A stretch of DNA of 14,141 nt from an uncultured Clostridia bacterium (GTDB taxonomy: Bacteria; Bacillota; Clostridia; Christensenellales; Borkfalkiaceae). The stretch covers positions 1 through 14,141 of the forward strand of contig CANQUY010000034.1 of assembly GCA_947627125.1 (NCBI GenBank). The letters run 5' to 3'. Below the pieces are notes generated by a model, which worked only from the letters and a program-made list of their open reading frames with translations, was not told the DNA's origin and did not search any database. Of the stretch, positions 1-7,298 are shown piece by piece; within the stretch, counting starts at the first letter, position 1, and each line of letters begins with the position of its first letter. Both the position numbers and the translations under genes were made by a program.

Positions 1-1797
<1,797 letters not shown>

Positions 1798-1808
1798 CCG
1801 TCAAATAA

Positions 1809-1814
1809 CTCCTT
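1809..1814 (-). promoter_or_regulatory. Ribosome binding site of rpoB
   Basis: AAGGAG on the minus strand, 11 nt before the ATG at 1797. It fixes the rpoB start at MNLPIYK and agrees with the N-terminal alignment to B. subtilis RpoB. Confidence 0.8.
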
Positions 1815-1902
1815 ATAACTGTTGTTATCATTTGGCGATCTACCGAGTATATCTTTTCATCGATAAAAATCGAAATGTCCGAATTTTTTGCCGTCTTTCC
1901 CC

Positions 1903-1931
1903 TTTACAAGCGGAAGATTCCGCGCTATAAT
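1903..1931 (+). promoter_or_regulatory. Plus-strand promoter-like sequence inside the rpoB leader
   Basis: TTTACA (1903-1908), 17 bp, then TATAAT (1926-1931). Transcription would run rightwards, antisense to the rpoB leader and through the rpoB promoter, towards rqcP. The spacer contains the 14-bp palindrome GCGGAAGATTCCGC (1910-1923), which could be an operator or simply a hairpin of the opposite (rpoB) leader. The match is strong, but transcription is inferred only from sequence. Confidence 0.55.
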
Positions 1932-1993
1932 AAGAGGAAAGGCGGGGCGCAATCTCTGTGCCGCAAATTGCGAAAAGCGCAGAGAAACGCATT

Positions 1994-2022
1994 TTGAACA
2001 TAATGATACAGTATGTTATTAT
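1994..2022 (+). promoter_or_regulatory. Second plus-strand promoter-like sequence, overlapping the rpoB -10
   Basis: TTGAAC (1994-1999), 17 bp, then TATTAT (2017-2022). Its -10 box shares five base pairs with the -10 box of the rpoB promoter on the other strand, so polymerase could not occupy both at once. It could drive rqcP, whose own 5' side has no obvious promoter nearer than the repeat block. Moderate match; inferred. Confidence 0.4.
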
Positions 2023-2046
2023 AGACTTCAAAGCGAAAGATGTCAA
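2018..2046 (-). promoter_or_regulatory. Consensus sigma-A promoter of rpoB
   Basis: On the minus strand TTGACA (2041-2046) is followed after exactly 17 bp by TATAAT (2018-2023), a perfect match to both consensus hexamers at optimal spacing. Upstream of the -35 (2047-2100) the minus strand has several A and T tracts that could act as an UP element. Transcription should start near 2011, giving an untranslated leader of about 210 nt to the rpoB ATG. The leader contains potential hairpins, for example TCTCTG pairing with CAGAGA, and TCGAT-TTTT-ATCGA. No typical terminator or attenuator is evident in it. Confidence 0.85.
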
Positions 2047-2120
2047 CTGCTTTTTGCCGCAGAAAAAAACTTTTTCACAAAATCGACAAAAAAAGTCCCT
2101 TTTTGCGGCATTTCCGCCCC

Positions 2121-2177
2121 CTCGGCTCCCCTCTCAGGGGAGCTGTCACGGCCGCCCTTGCCGTGACTGAGGGGTTC
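2121..2177. repeat. GC-rich hairpin repeat, module D, copy 1
   Basis: Contains CCCCTCTCAGGGG followed by GGGGAGCTGTCACGGC and GCCGTGACTGAGGGG, giving a stem TCACGGC/GCCGTGA. The same GGGGAGCTGTCAC...GTGACTGAGGGG design recurs at 11411-11440. It is non-coding and lies in the rpoB-rqcP gap. Confidence 0.7.
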
Positions 2178-2182
2178 ATCCC

Positions 2183-2236
2183 TGTCCCGCCCGCTCATCC
2201 TGTCCCGCCCGCTCATCCTGCCCCGTCCGCTCATCC
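2183..2236. repeat. Three tandem 18-bp units
   Basis: Units at 2183-2200, 2201-2218 and 2219-2236 have the form TGTCCCGCCCGCTCATCC. The first two are identical and the third differs at two positions. They lead straight into the left arm of repeat copy 1. The same unit occurs twice at 2812-2847 and once at 5117-5134 in front of equivalent arms. Confidence 0.85.
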
Positions 2237-2484
2237 TGAGCGCAGCGAAGGATCCCATAAAACGCACGGGAGCAGCTCCCGCGTCATTCTGAGAAACGGA
2301 GCTGGAACGAAGTCCGAATACCTAACCCGCCCCGCGCGCGTTCTATTTGTGTCTAAGCGCGGCACGAGCGCGTAGCGCGAAGTTAGAATCTCGCGGGGCG
2401 TTTCCGGACTACTTTGCGGCGAGATGCTTCGGTAAAACTCCCCTAAACTGCGTTATGCTTTCGTTCTCAGCATGACGCCGCCAC
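2224..2484. repeat. Nested-palindrome element, copy 1 (long form)
   Basis: The left arm (2224-2270) contains CTCATCCTGAGCGCAGCGAA and is followed by a core at 2281-2484. The core ends are inverted (GCGTCATTCTGAGAA against TTCTCAGCATGACGC). An inner pair, GAATCTCGC and GCGAGATGC, nests inside them. The core is 204 bp because it contains a 56-bp module (2329-2384) absent from the 150-bp short form. With module D and the 18-bp units, this accounts for most of the 767-bp gap between rpoB and rqcP. I see no gene in that gap; the rest is the rpoB leader and promoters, plus an unremarkable 80 bp before rqcP. Confidence 0.85.
2329..2384. repeat. 56-bp internal module of the long-form repeat, copy 1
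   Basis: This segment reappears, reverse complemented and identical by eye, at 5428-5483. In short-form cores (2891-3040, 5176-5322) two bases stand in its place. It is GC-rich with runs such as GCGCGGCACGAGCGCGTAGC. Confidence 0.85.
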
Positions 2485-2564
2485 AGGCAGTCATGCGCTC
2501 ACCATGACGCAATCAGAACGTTTCCGTTCTCCATCCCTCCCCCATCATTTTCAATCCAAAAACC

Positions 2565-2804
2565 ATGCGAATTGATAAATTCTTAAAAGTATCGCGCATT
2601 TTAAAGCGCAGGACCGTGGCGCAGGAAGCCGCAAGCGCGGGAAAAATCAGCGTCAACGGAAAGGAAGTCAAGCCCGCCTACCGCGTGAAGGTCGGCGACG
2701 TCGTGGAGCTCGCGTTCTCAACGGGCGTGCTCCGCTTCCGCGTGCTCGCCATCAAAGAAACCGTCAAAAAGGACGAAGCCGCTTCGCTGTACGAAGTCCT
2801 ATGA
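2565..2804 (+). CDS. rqcP: S4-domain ribosome quality-control RNA-binding protein (YabO/RqcP)
   Basis: 79 residues, MRIDKFLKVSRILKRRTVAQ..., matching the B. subtilis YabO/RqcP pattern along its whole length. The S4 RNA-binding fold occupies about residues 1-50 (KRRTVAQEAASAGKISVNGK), and the tail KETVKKDEAASLYEVL is also typical. In Bacillota RqcP works with RqcH on stalled 50S subunits, helping C-terminal alanine tailing of the nascent chain; that role is family knowledge. The length is normal. There is no recognisable Shine-Dalgarno in the 20 nt before the ATG, so initiation may be weak, but the N-terminus fits the family. It sits alone between two repeat blocks, with ispDF next on the same strand. 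The related heat-shock protein Hsp15 (HslR) is the alternative name, but the size and tail favour RqcP. Confidence 0.92.
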   Translation: MRIDKFLKVSRILKRRTVAQEAASAGKISVNGKEVKPAYRVKVGDVVELAFSTGVLRFRVLAIKETVKKDEAASLYEVL

Positions 2805-2811
2805 GGCTCCC

Positions 2812-2847
2812 TGCCCCGCCCGTTCATCCTGCCCCGCCCGCTCATCC
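2812..2847. repeat. Two tandem 18-bp units
   Basis: Units TGCCCCGCCCGTTCATCC (2812-2829) and TGCCCCGCCCGCTCATCC (2830-2847) precede the left arm of repeat copy 2, starting 7 bp after the rqcP stop codon. Confidence 0.8.
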
Positions 2848-3107
2848 TGAGCGCAGCGAAGGATCCCATAAAACGCACGGAAGCAGCTCCGCGTCATTCT
2901 GAGAAACGGAAAATGAACGAAGTCCGAATACCTAACCCGAAGAATCTCGCGGGGCGTTTACGGACTACATTGCGGCGAGATGCTTCGGTAAAACTCCCGT
3001 AAACTGCGTTATGCTTTCGTTCTCAGCATGACGCCGCCACAGGCCTCCGTGCGTTCAACGGGATGCTTCCCCTTCGGCTATGCTCAGGGTCAGCATGAAC
3101 GCTGCGC
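2830..3107. repeat. Nested-palindrome element, copy 2 (complete short form)
   Basis: This is the most complete copy. The left arm (about 2838-2880) has CTCATCCTGAGCGCAGCGAA. The core is at 2891-3040 (150 bp). The right arm (about 3045-3107) has GTGCGTTCAACGGGATGC and reads back as the inverse of the left arm. The whole unit can fold as one long hairpin with nested stems. It fills the 343-bp gap between rqcP and ispDF together with the AT-rich patch at 3111-3147; no gene is visible in the gap. Confidence 0.85.
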
Positions 3108-3110
3108 GCT

Positions 3111-3147
3111 CAATTTTTAATTTTTCATTTTAAATTTTTAATTTACT
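3111..3147. repeat. AT-rich patch directly before ispDF
   Basis: A CAATTTTTAATTTTTCATTTT-type tract ending at the base before the ispDF ATG. Similar tracts occur at 7195-7231 and 10660-10688, so this looks like a small dispersed repeat, not ordinary leader. It replaces any Shine-Dalgarno for ispDF. Confidence 0.6.
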
Positions 3148-4290
3148 ATGCTCTCTCTCATTCTCTGTGCCGCGGGAAGCGGCAATCGGGCAGGACTGCC
3201 CGAAAACAAGATCCTCCATGCGCTGAACGGCCTGCCCGTTCTCTGCCACTCTCTCTCCGTTTTCGCGCCATATGCGGGCGAAATTCTCGTTGCATGCCGC
3301 AGAGAGGACGAGGAAAAGATCCTCCCCCTCCTCTCTCAATACGAGAATGCACATACGGTCATCGGCGGCGAAACGCGGGCGGAGAGCGTTCTGCATGCCC
3401 TCAAAATGGCAACGGGTGAAACCGTCCTCGTGCACGACGCCGCCCGTCCCTTCGTCACCCGCGAGATCATAGAAAATTGCATCATAAGTATTGAAAAATT
3501 CGGCAGCGGCGTCTGTTCGCTCCCCACGACTGACACCGCCGTTTTGGCAGAGGACGGGAAAATCGGCAGCCATGTCCCGCGGGACAAGCTCTTCACCGTG
3601 CAGACCCCGCAGGGCTTCCGCCGCGGGGAACTTCTCCGCGCCTACGAACGGGCGGAGGCGGACGGCACACTTTCCGCTTTCACCGACGACAGCGGGATCT
3701 ACGAAAAGTACATTGCCCCGCCCCATCTCTTTTTGGGGGACAAATGCAATAAAAAGCTCACATATGTGCAAGATTTTGTGATTTCCGAGCGCGTCGGCTT
3801 CGGCGTGGACACCCATGCGTTTGCCCATCAGGAGGAGATCGACCGCGGCATTGCGCGGCTCAATCTGAACTATATTACCCTCTGCGGCGTCGTCATTCCC
3901 TCCAACCGTGCGCTCGAGGCCCACAGCGACGGCGACGTGCCCGTCCACGCCCTCATGGACGCCCTGCTCTCTGCCATTGGCGAGCGGGATATCGGCTTTC
4001 ACTTCCCCGATACCGACCCGCAGTACGAGGGCATTTCCAGCATGTTCTTGCTCGAAAAAGTGATGGTTATGTTGCGAAATCGTGGGTTCGGAGTGCAGAA
4101 CGTTTCCATTTCCATTCTCTGTGAACTGCCCCGCCTTTCCCCCCATATCGAGGCAATGAGGGCGAACCTCAGGCGTGCGCTCGGCTGCGAAAACGTCGCC
4201 ATTGCGGCGGGCACGAACGAAAAGCTCGGCTATATCGGCGAGGGCCGCGGCATTACCGCCTACGCCATGGTTTTACTTGGTCACATTTGA
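3148..4290 (+). CDS. ispDF: Bifunctional IspD/IspF of the MEP isoprenoid pathway
   Basis: 380 residues fusing two non-consecutive MEP pathway enzymes. Residues 1 to about 215 are IspD, which joins CTP to methylerythritol 4-phosphate. They show CAAGSGNRAG (7-16), K21, VHDAARPF (95-102), PTTDTA (126-131), TPQGFR (153-158) and TDDSG (179-183). Residues about 216-380 are IspF, which cyclises the 2-phospho-CDP intermediate. They show metal ligands D221 and H223 (FGVDTHAF) and H259 (EAHSDGD), plus DIGFHFPDTD and the C-terminal NEKLGYIGEGRGI. All key residues I can check are present. The usual IspF TTEK reads TNEK. The start is the first ATG and matches the IspD N-terminus, but no Shine-Dalgarno is present because an AT-rich repeat abuts the ATG. 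Together with rqcP, the NERD gene and radA it is co-oriented but separated by repeats. Confidence 0.96.
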   Translation: MLSLILCAAGSGNRAGLPENKILHALNGLPVLCHSLSVFAPYAGEILVACRREDEEKILPLLSQYENAHTVIGGETRAESVLHALKMATGETVLVHDAARPFVTREIIENCIISIEKFGSGVCSLPTTDTAVLAEDGKIGSHVPRDKLFTVQTPQGFRRGELLRAYERAEADGTLSAFTDDSGIYEKYIAPPHLFLGDKCNKKLTYVQDFVISERVGFGVDTHAFAHQEEIDRGIARLNLNYITLCGVVIPSNRALEAHSDGDVPVHALMDALLSAIGERDIGFHFPDTDPQYEGISSMFLLEKVMVMLRNRGFGVQNVSISILCELPRLSPHIEAMRANLRRALGCENVAIAAGTNEKLGYIGEGRGITAYAMVLLGHI

Positions 4291-4295
4291 TTTAC

Positions 4296-4382
4296 CGCTC
4301 ATTCTGAGGCGCAGGCCGAAGAATCCCCTCAAACGGAGTCCGTGGGTCTATGAGATCCTTCGCCTACGGCTCAGGATGAGCG
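4296..4382. repeat. Solo arm-pair palindrome between ispDF and the NERD gene
   Basis: CGCTCATTCTGAG near the left end pairs imperfectly with CTCAGGATGAGCG at the right end, with GAAGAATC facing GATCCTTC inside. It has the arms of the larger repeat but no core. It starts 6 bp after the ispDF stop and could fold in RNA as a terminator-like or processing hairpin, although no T run follows. The adjoining CCCCCTTCCCGAAGGGGCGGGG (4387-4408) is another short hairpin. Confidence 0.75.
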
Positions 4383-4416
4383 TCTGCCCCCTTCCCGAAG
4401 GGGCGGGGAACTCATC

Positions 4417-5085
4417 ATGCCTATGAAGCCTATCTATATCATTCTCATCGTACTTGGGGCGATCGTTCTTTTCAGCCTCATCCTATGGCTTTTTCTCCGT
4501 GCGGTAAAGAAAATCAATGTCCCGACGCAGGAGGAGCTCGGCGAGCGGAAGGGCCGCTATGGCGAAAATTATATCGCCGTCGTCCTCAAAAAGTGCATGC
4601 AGGAGGGCGATACCCTTCTCAACAACGTCGTCTTGAGCGACCCGCGCTCCAAGCTGAGCGTCGAGATCGACCACGTTCTCCTCTCCCGCCGCGGCATTTT
4701 CGTCGTGGAAACCAAGAACCGCTCGGGTGACATCTACGGCGACGACGAGGCGGAGCAGTGGACACAGTATCTCGGCGACGGCTCCATTCGCCATGAATTC
4801 TACTCCCCCGTCAGGCAGAGCATTGCCCACGCAAAAAAGGTGAGCTATGTCACAAGGTGCAAGGCTGTATTCCCCCTCGTCGTGTTTGCGGAGGGAAATA
4901 CGCAGCACATTGTGAGCGACATCACATTTGACCCGCTGGGACTGCGCAGGTTCATTCAGAAGCAACAGAACGTCTTGAGCGAGCGGGAGCTCACCGCCGC
5001 TCTCACCCGTCTTAAAGACTGCATGGCGCACAGCATCTCCGCCGAGGAGCACAGGCGCAACATGCAGCAAAAATACGGAGAGTAA
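4417..5085 (+). CDS. Membrane-anchored NERD (nuclease-related) domain protein
   Basis: 222 residues. One hydrophobic segment at about 5-28 is followed by basic residues, suggesting an N-terminal membrane anchor with the rest cytoplasmic. Residues about 45-165 match the NERD domain: GRYGENYIAVVLK (47-59), the acidic core VEIDHVLLSRRGIFVVETKN (82-101) with D85, E98 and K100, W115, and Q134 in a conserved helix. The D...ExK arrangement resembles PD-(D/E)xK nuclease folds, so a DNA-related activity is plausible; no substrate is known. The C-terminal 40 residues are charged and helical-looking. GGGGA at 4405-4409, part of a repeat-derived hairpin, lies 8 nt before this ATG, favouring it over the ATG at 4423. 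Its neighbour radA is a recombination gene, but a 483-bp repeat block separates them, so a joint role is only a guess. Confidence 0.85.
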   Translation: MPMKPIYIILIVLGAIVLFSLILWLFLRAVKKINVPTQEELGERKGRYGENYIAVVLKKCMQEGDTLLNNVVLSDPRSKLSVEIDHVLLSRRGIFVVETKNRSGDIYGDDEAEQWTQYLGDGSIRHEFYSPVRQSIAHAKKVSYVTRCKAVFPLVVFAEGNTQHIVSDITFDPLGLRRFIQKQQNVLSERELTAALTRLKDCMAHSISAEEHRRNMQQKYGE

Positions 5086-5116
5086 ATGAGAACGTCGGCC
5101 CCTCGCGGCGTCATCC

Positions 5117-5134
5117 TGCCCCGCGCGCTCATCC
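5117..5134. repeat. Single 18-bp unit
   Basis: One copy of TGCCCCGCGCGCTCATCC before the left arm of the following repeat. The equivalent places hold three units at 2183 and two at 2812. Confidence 0.7.
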
Positions 5135-5322
5135 TGAGCAACGCGAAGGATCTCGTTAAACGCACGGAGCAGATGGCGGCGTCATGCTGAGAACGAGAGC
5201 ACAACTCAGTCTACGGAAGCCTTACCGAAGCATCTCGCCGCATGCTTTACGGACAATCGCCGCGAGATTCTTCGGGTCAAGTATTCGGACTTCGTTCAAC
5301 GTCCCTTTCTCAGAATGACGCG
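5126..5322. repeat. Nested-palindrome element, copy 3 (short form, inverted core)
   Basis: The arm (about 5126-5165) carries CTCATCCTGAGCAACGCGAA. The core at 5176-5322 runs in the opposite orientation to copies 1 and 2: it begins GCGGCGTCATGCTGAGAAC and ends TTTCTCAGAATGACGC. It lacks the 56-bp module. Confidence 0.85.
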
Positions 5323-5331
5323 GGGAGAGCA

Positions 5332-5535
5332 GCGGCGTCATGCTGAGAACAAGAGCATAACGCAGTCTACGGAAGCCTTACCGAAGCATCTCGCCGCATG
5401 CTTTACGGACAATCGCCGCGAGATTCTAACTTCGCGCTACGCGCTCGTGCCGCGCTTAGACACAAATAGAACGCGCGCGGGGCGGGTTAATTTCCGTTCT
5501 CTCGACATACTCCCTTTCTCAGAATGACGCGGCGG
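5332..5535. repeat. Nested-palindrome element, copy 4 (long form, inverted core)
   Basis: A second core about 9 bp after copy 3 and in the same orientation, making a tandem pair. Its first 95 bp are nearly identical to copy 3, and it then carries the 56-bp module at 5428-5483. With copy 3 it fills the NERD-radA gap (5086-5568), where no gene is visible. The end of the element lies about 35 bp before the radA start. Confidence 0.85.
5428..5483. repeat. 56-bp internal module of the long-form repeat, copy 4
   Basis: Reverse complement of 2329-2384 with no difference visible by eye, while the repeat sequence just right of it (after GGGTTA) has diverged between the two copies. Confidence 0.85.
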
Positions 5536-5568
5536 TATCAATTTGTAATTATCCCTAACGGAGCAGAT

Positions 5569-6921
5569 ATGAAATCAACCACACAGTTTGTATGCAGTCA
5601 ATGCGGGTACACGAGCCCGAAATGGCTCGGGAAATGCCCCGACTGCGGCACGTTCAACACCATGGTCGAGGAGATCGTTACGCCCGTTCTTCCCGTGAAG
5701 AACAAATCTCCACGCCCCCTCTCCTCCCGTCCCGTTCCCCTCTCCAAGGTTGAACGGGAGCACTACGCACGCACCTCGAGCGGCATTCCCGAACTCGACG
5801 TCGTCCTCGGCGGCGGCATCGTCAAGGGCTCCCTCGTCCTCGTGGGCGGCGACCCCGGCGTCGGCAAGTCCACCCTTCTCACGCAGGTTGCGGCTCACCT
5901 TGCCAAGGAACAAAAGGTACTGTATCTCTCCGCCGAGGAGAGCTGTTCGCAGGTCAAGCTCCGCTGCGAGAGGCTTCACCTCGATTCTGACAACCTGCTC
6001 CTTCTCAACGAAACCTGCATCGAGAACGCCGAAGAGAGCTTTTTGGGAGTCGATTACGTCATTATCGACTCCATTCAGGCAGTCTATACGGAGAGTTTGA
6101 GTTCCTCCGCGGGGAGCGTCGGGCAGGTGCGGGAATGCGCAAGCAAGCTCATGCGCATCGCAAAATCGAGGGGGATCACCTTCTTCATCATCGGCCACGT
6201 CACCAAGGAGGGCACGCTTGCGGGGCCGAAAGTCCTCGAGCATATCATGGACACCGTTCTCTATTTCGAGGGGGAACGGTTTGAAAATTTCAAGATCCTC
6301 CGCGCCGTCAAGAACAGGTTCGGCTCGGTGCAGGAGGTGGGCGTATTCGAGATGACGGGCGAGGGCATCTTCGGCGTCACCGATTACTCCTCCCTCTTCC
6401 TCTCGGACAGCAGGGGAACGGCGGCGGGCGCGGCCGTCACGCCCAGTGAAACGGGCAACCGCTGTATGATGGTGGAGATTCAGACCCTCATGGCCAAGAC
6501 GCAGTACGGGCTCCCCCGCAGAATGAGCCTCGGCGTGGATTTGAACCGCCTCATCGTGCTCATCGCCGTGCTCGAGAAGCGGTGCGGCATTCCCCTCGGC
6601 AACCAGGATGTCTACCTCAACGCGATGGGCGGCATCCGATTGAATGAGCCGAGCTCCGAGCTTGCCATCTGCGCTGCGCTGGCTTCGGCGGAGAAGGGCA
6701 TTCCCATCGACAAATACATGGCGGTGTTTGGGGAAGTGGGCCTCACGGGCGAGGTCCGCGGCGTCAATTTTGCGGACAAGCGCGTCAACGAATGCCTCAA
6801 GATGGGCTTCAAGCGCGTGGTCCTTCCCTCAAAAAACATGAAGATATGTGAGAAATTCAAGGACAAGATCGACCTCGTCCCCGTCACCTACGTCACGCAG
6901 ATGATAAAGGAATTGTTTTAA
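5569..6921 (+). CDS. radA: DNA repair and recombination protein RadA (Sms)
   Basis: 450 residues, normal for RadA/Sms. The protein is a RecA-like ATPase that helps process recombination intermediates and branch migration in the cytoplasm. Seen in order: a C4 zinc finger (C9, C12, C23, C26; CSQCGYTSPKWLGKCPDC), Walker A GGDPGVGKST (93-102), Walker B-like VDYVIIDSIQ, the RadA-specific KNRFG motif (KNRFGSVQEVGVF), and a Lon-type C-terminal domain with GGIRLNEPSSELAICAALAS and GEVGLTGEVRGV. The start is placed at ATG 5569 because GGAG at 5560-5563 lies 5 nt upstream and MKSTTQFVCSQCG matches the family. An in-frame upstream ATG at 5524 lies within the repeat and would add 15 unlikely residues. 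Downstream is repeat DNA, then the shared terminator at 7254-7289. Confidence 0.97.
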   Translation: MKSTTQFVCSQCGYTSPKWLGKCPDCGTFNTMVEEIVTPVLPVKNKSPRPLSSRPVPLSKVEREHYARTSSGIPELDVVLGGGIVKGSLVLVGGDPGVGKSTLLTQVAAHLAKEQKVLYLSAEESCSQVKLRCERLHLDSDNLLLLNETCIENAEESFLGVDYVIIDSIQAVYTESLSSSAGSVGQVRECASKLMRIAKSRGITFFIIGHVTKEGTLAGPKVLEHIMDTVLYFEGERFENFKILRAVKNRFGSVQEVGVFEMTGEGIFGVTDYSSLFLSDSRGTAAGAAVTPSETGNRCMMVEIQTLMAKTQYGLPRRMSLGVDLNRLIVLIAVLEKRCGIPLGNQDVYLNAMGGIRLNEPSSELAICAALASAEKGIPIDKYMAVFGEVGLTGEVRGVNFADKRVNECLKMGFKRVVLPSKNMKICEKFKDKIDLVPVTYVTQMIKELF

Positions 6922-6935
6922 AAGGTTTCGAAGAA

Positions 6936-6957
6936 TTCTTTTCAAGGGCGAAAAGAA
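6936..6957 (+). other. Small hairpin after radA
   Basis: TTCTTTTC (6936-6943) pairs perfectly with GAAAAGAA (6950-6957) across a 6-nt loop, 15 nt after the radA stop. There is no T run, so it is not a convincing intrinsic terminator; it may stabilise the mRNA 3' end. Confidence 0.35.
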
Positions 6958-7001
6958 ATCAACGAGGGGTTAGGTGCCGTCCTTGAACGAAGTCCGTCCG
7001 C

Positions 7002-7079
7002 CGCGTCGCCCTGAGAAACGGAGCCCGAACGAAGTCAATGCCCCCTCCTTGGGGAGGGGGTAGGGGGCGGGGACGTTCT
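7002..7079. repeat. Degenerate repeat remnants after radA
   Basis: CGCCCTGAGAAACGGAGCCCGAACGAAGTC (7009-7036, given as pieces CCTGAGAAACGGAG and GAACGAAGTC) matches the left end of the core of copies 1 and 2. It is followed by a C/G-rich hairpin, CCCCCTCCTTGGGGAGGGGG, akin to module D. No full core is present. Confidence 0.6.
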
Positions 7080-7160
7080 AATCACGTCACCCTGAGCGTA
7101 GTCGAAGGGTCACCGCAGCAATAAGGTGATGGTTCGACTACGCTCACCATGACATGATTA
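7080..7160. repeat. 81-bp palindrome with CTGAGCGTAGTCGAA arms
   Basis: The left arm AATCACGTCACCCTGAGCGTAGTCGAA and the right arm TTCGACTACGCTCACCATGACATGATT are inverted copies with few mismatches, separated by about 27 bp. It is related in style to the solo arm pair at 4296-4382 but has its own sequence. It lies in the radA-ABC gap (6922-7298), in which no gene is visible. Confidence 0.75.
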
Positions 7161-7194
7161 GGCATGCCCGCCATTCTCAATTACTCCCCCGCCA

Positions 7195-7231
7195 CAATTT
7201 TTAATTTTAAATTTTTAATTTTTAATTAAAA
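7195..7231. repeat. AT-rich patch in the radA-ABC gap
   Basis: A CAATTTTTAATTTTAAATTT-type tract similar to 3111-3147 (before ispDF) and 10660-10688 (end of trmB). No gene is attached here. It lies 23 bp before the terminator stem. Confidence 0.55.
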
Positions 7232-7253
7232 TGAGCCTCTCGCGCTCAATTTT

Positions 7254-7289
7254 AAAACCCCCGCTTGCAGGCAAGCAAGCGGGGGTTTT
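7254..7289. terminator. Bidirectional intrinsic terminator
   Basis: A perfect 15-bp stem, AAAACCCCCGCTTGC against GCAAGCGGGGGTTTT, with a 6-nt loop. In either direction the stem starts with A4 and ends with T4, so it can stop both the plus-strand radA side and the minus-strand ABC exporter, whose stop codon is 10 bp away at 7299. Confidence 0.92.
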
Positions 7290-7298
7290 CGTCACATA

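Noticed and set aside
1840..2046. Short minus-strand frame in the rpoB leader as a possible leader peptide
   Set aside because: Its first codons overlap the promoter, the internal ATG has no ribosome binding site, and it lacks attenuator-like codon runs.
2183..2236. CRISPR array
   Set aside because: The units are directly adjacent, 18 bp, without spacers, and no cas gene is present.
2040..2375. Plus-strand open frame with repeated Pro-rich hexapeptides and PERSEGS
   Set aside because: The repeats come from the 18-bp DNA units and the palindrome arm. There is no ribosome binding site, and the composition is not protein-like.
2043..2878. Two minus-strand frames both starting MRFMGSFAALRMSGRGRM (2043-2267 and 2678-2878)
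   Set aside because: They are translations of the same repeat arm; the second runs antisense into rqcP.
5315..5527. Open frame through a repeat core whose translation (ENxSxTQS...PKHLAA...TDxRREIL) recurs at 11345-11665
   Set aside because: The similarity follows from the repeated DNA. The frame is not kept in every copy, ends differ between copies, and no ribosome binding site is present.
2224..5535. Insertion sequence
   Set aside because: The elements have inverted ends but no transposase frame and no clear target duplications; at most they are non-autonomous.
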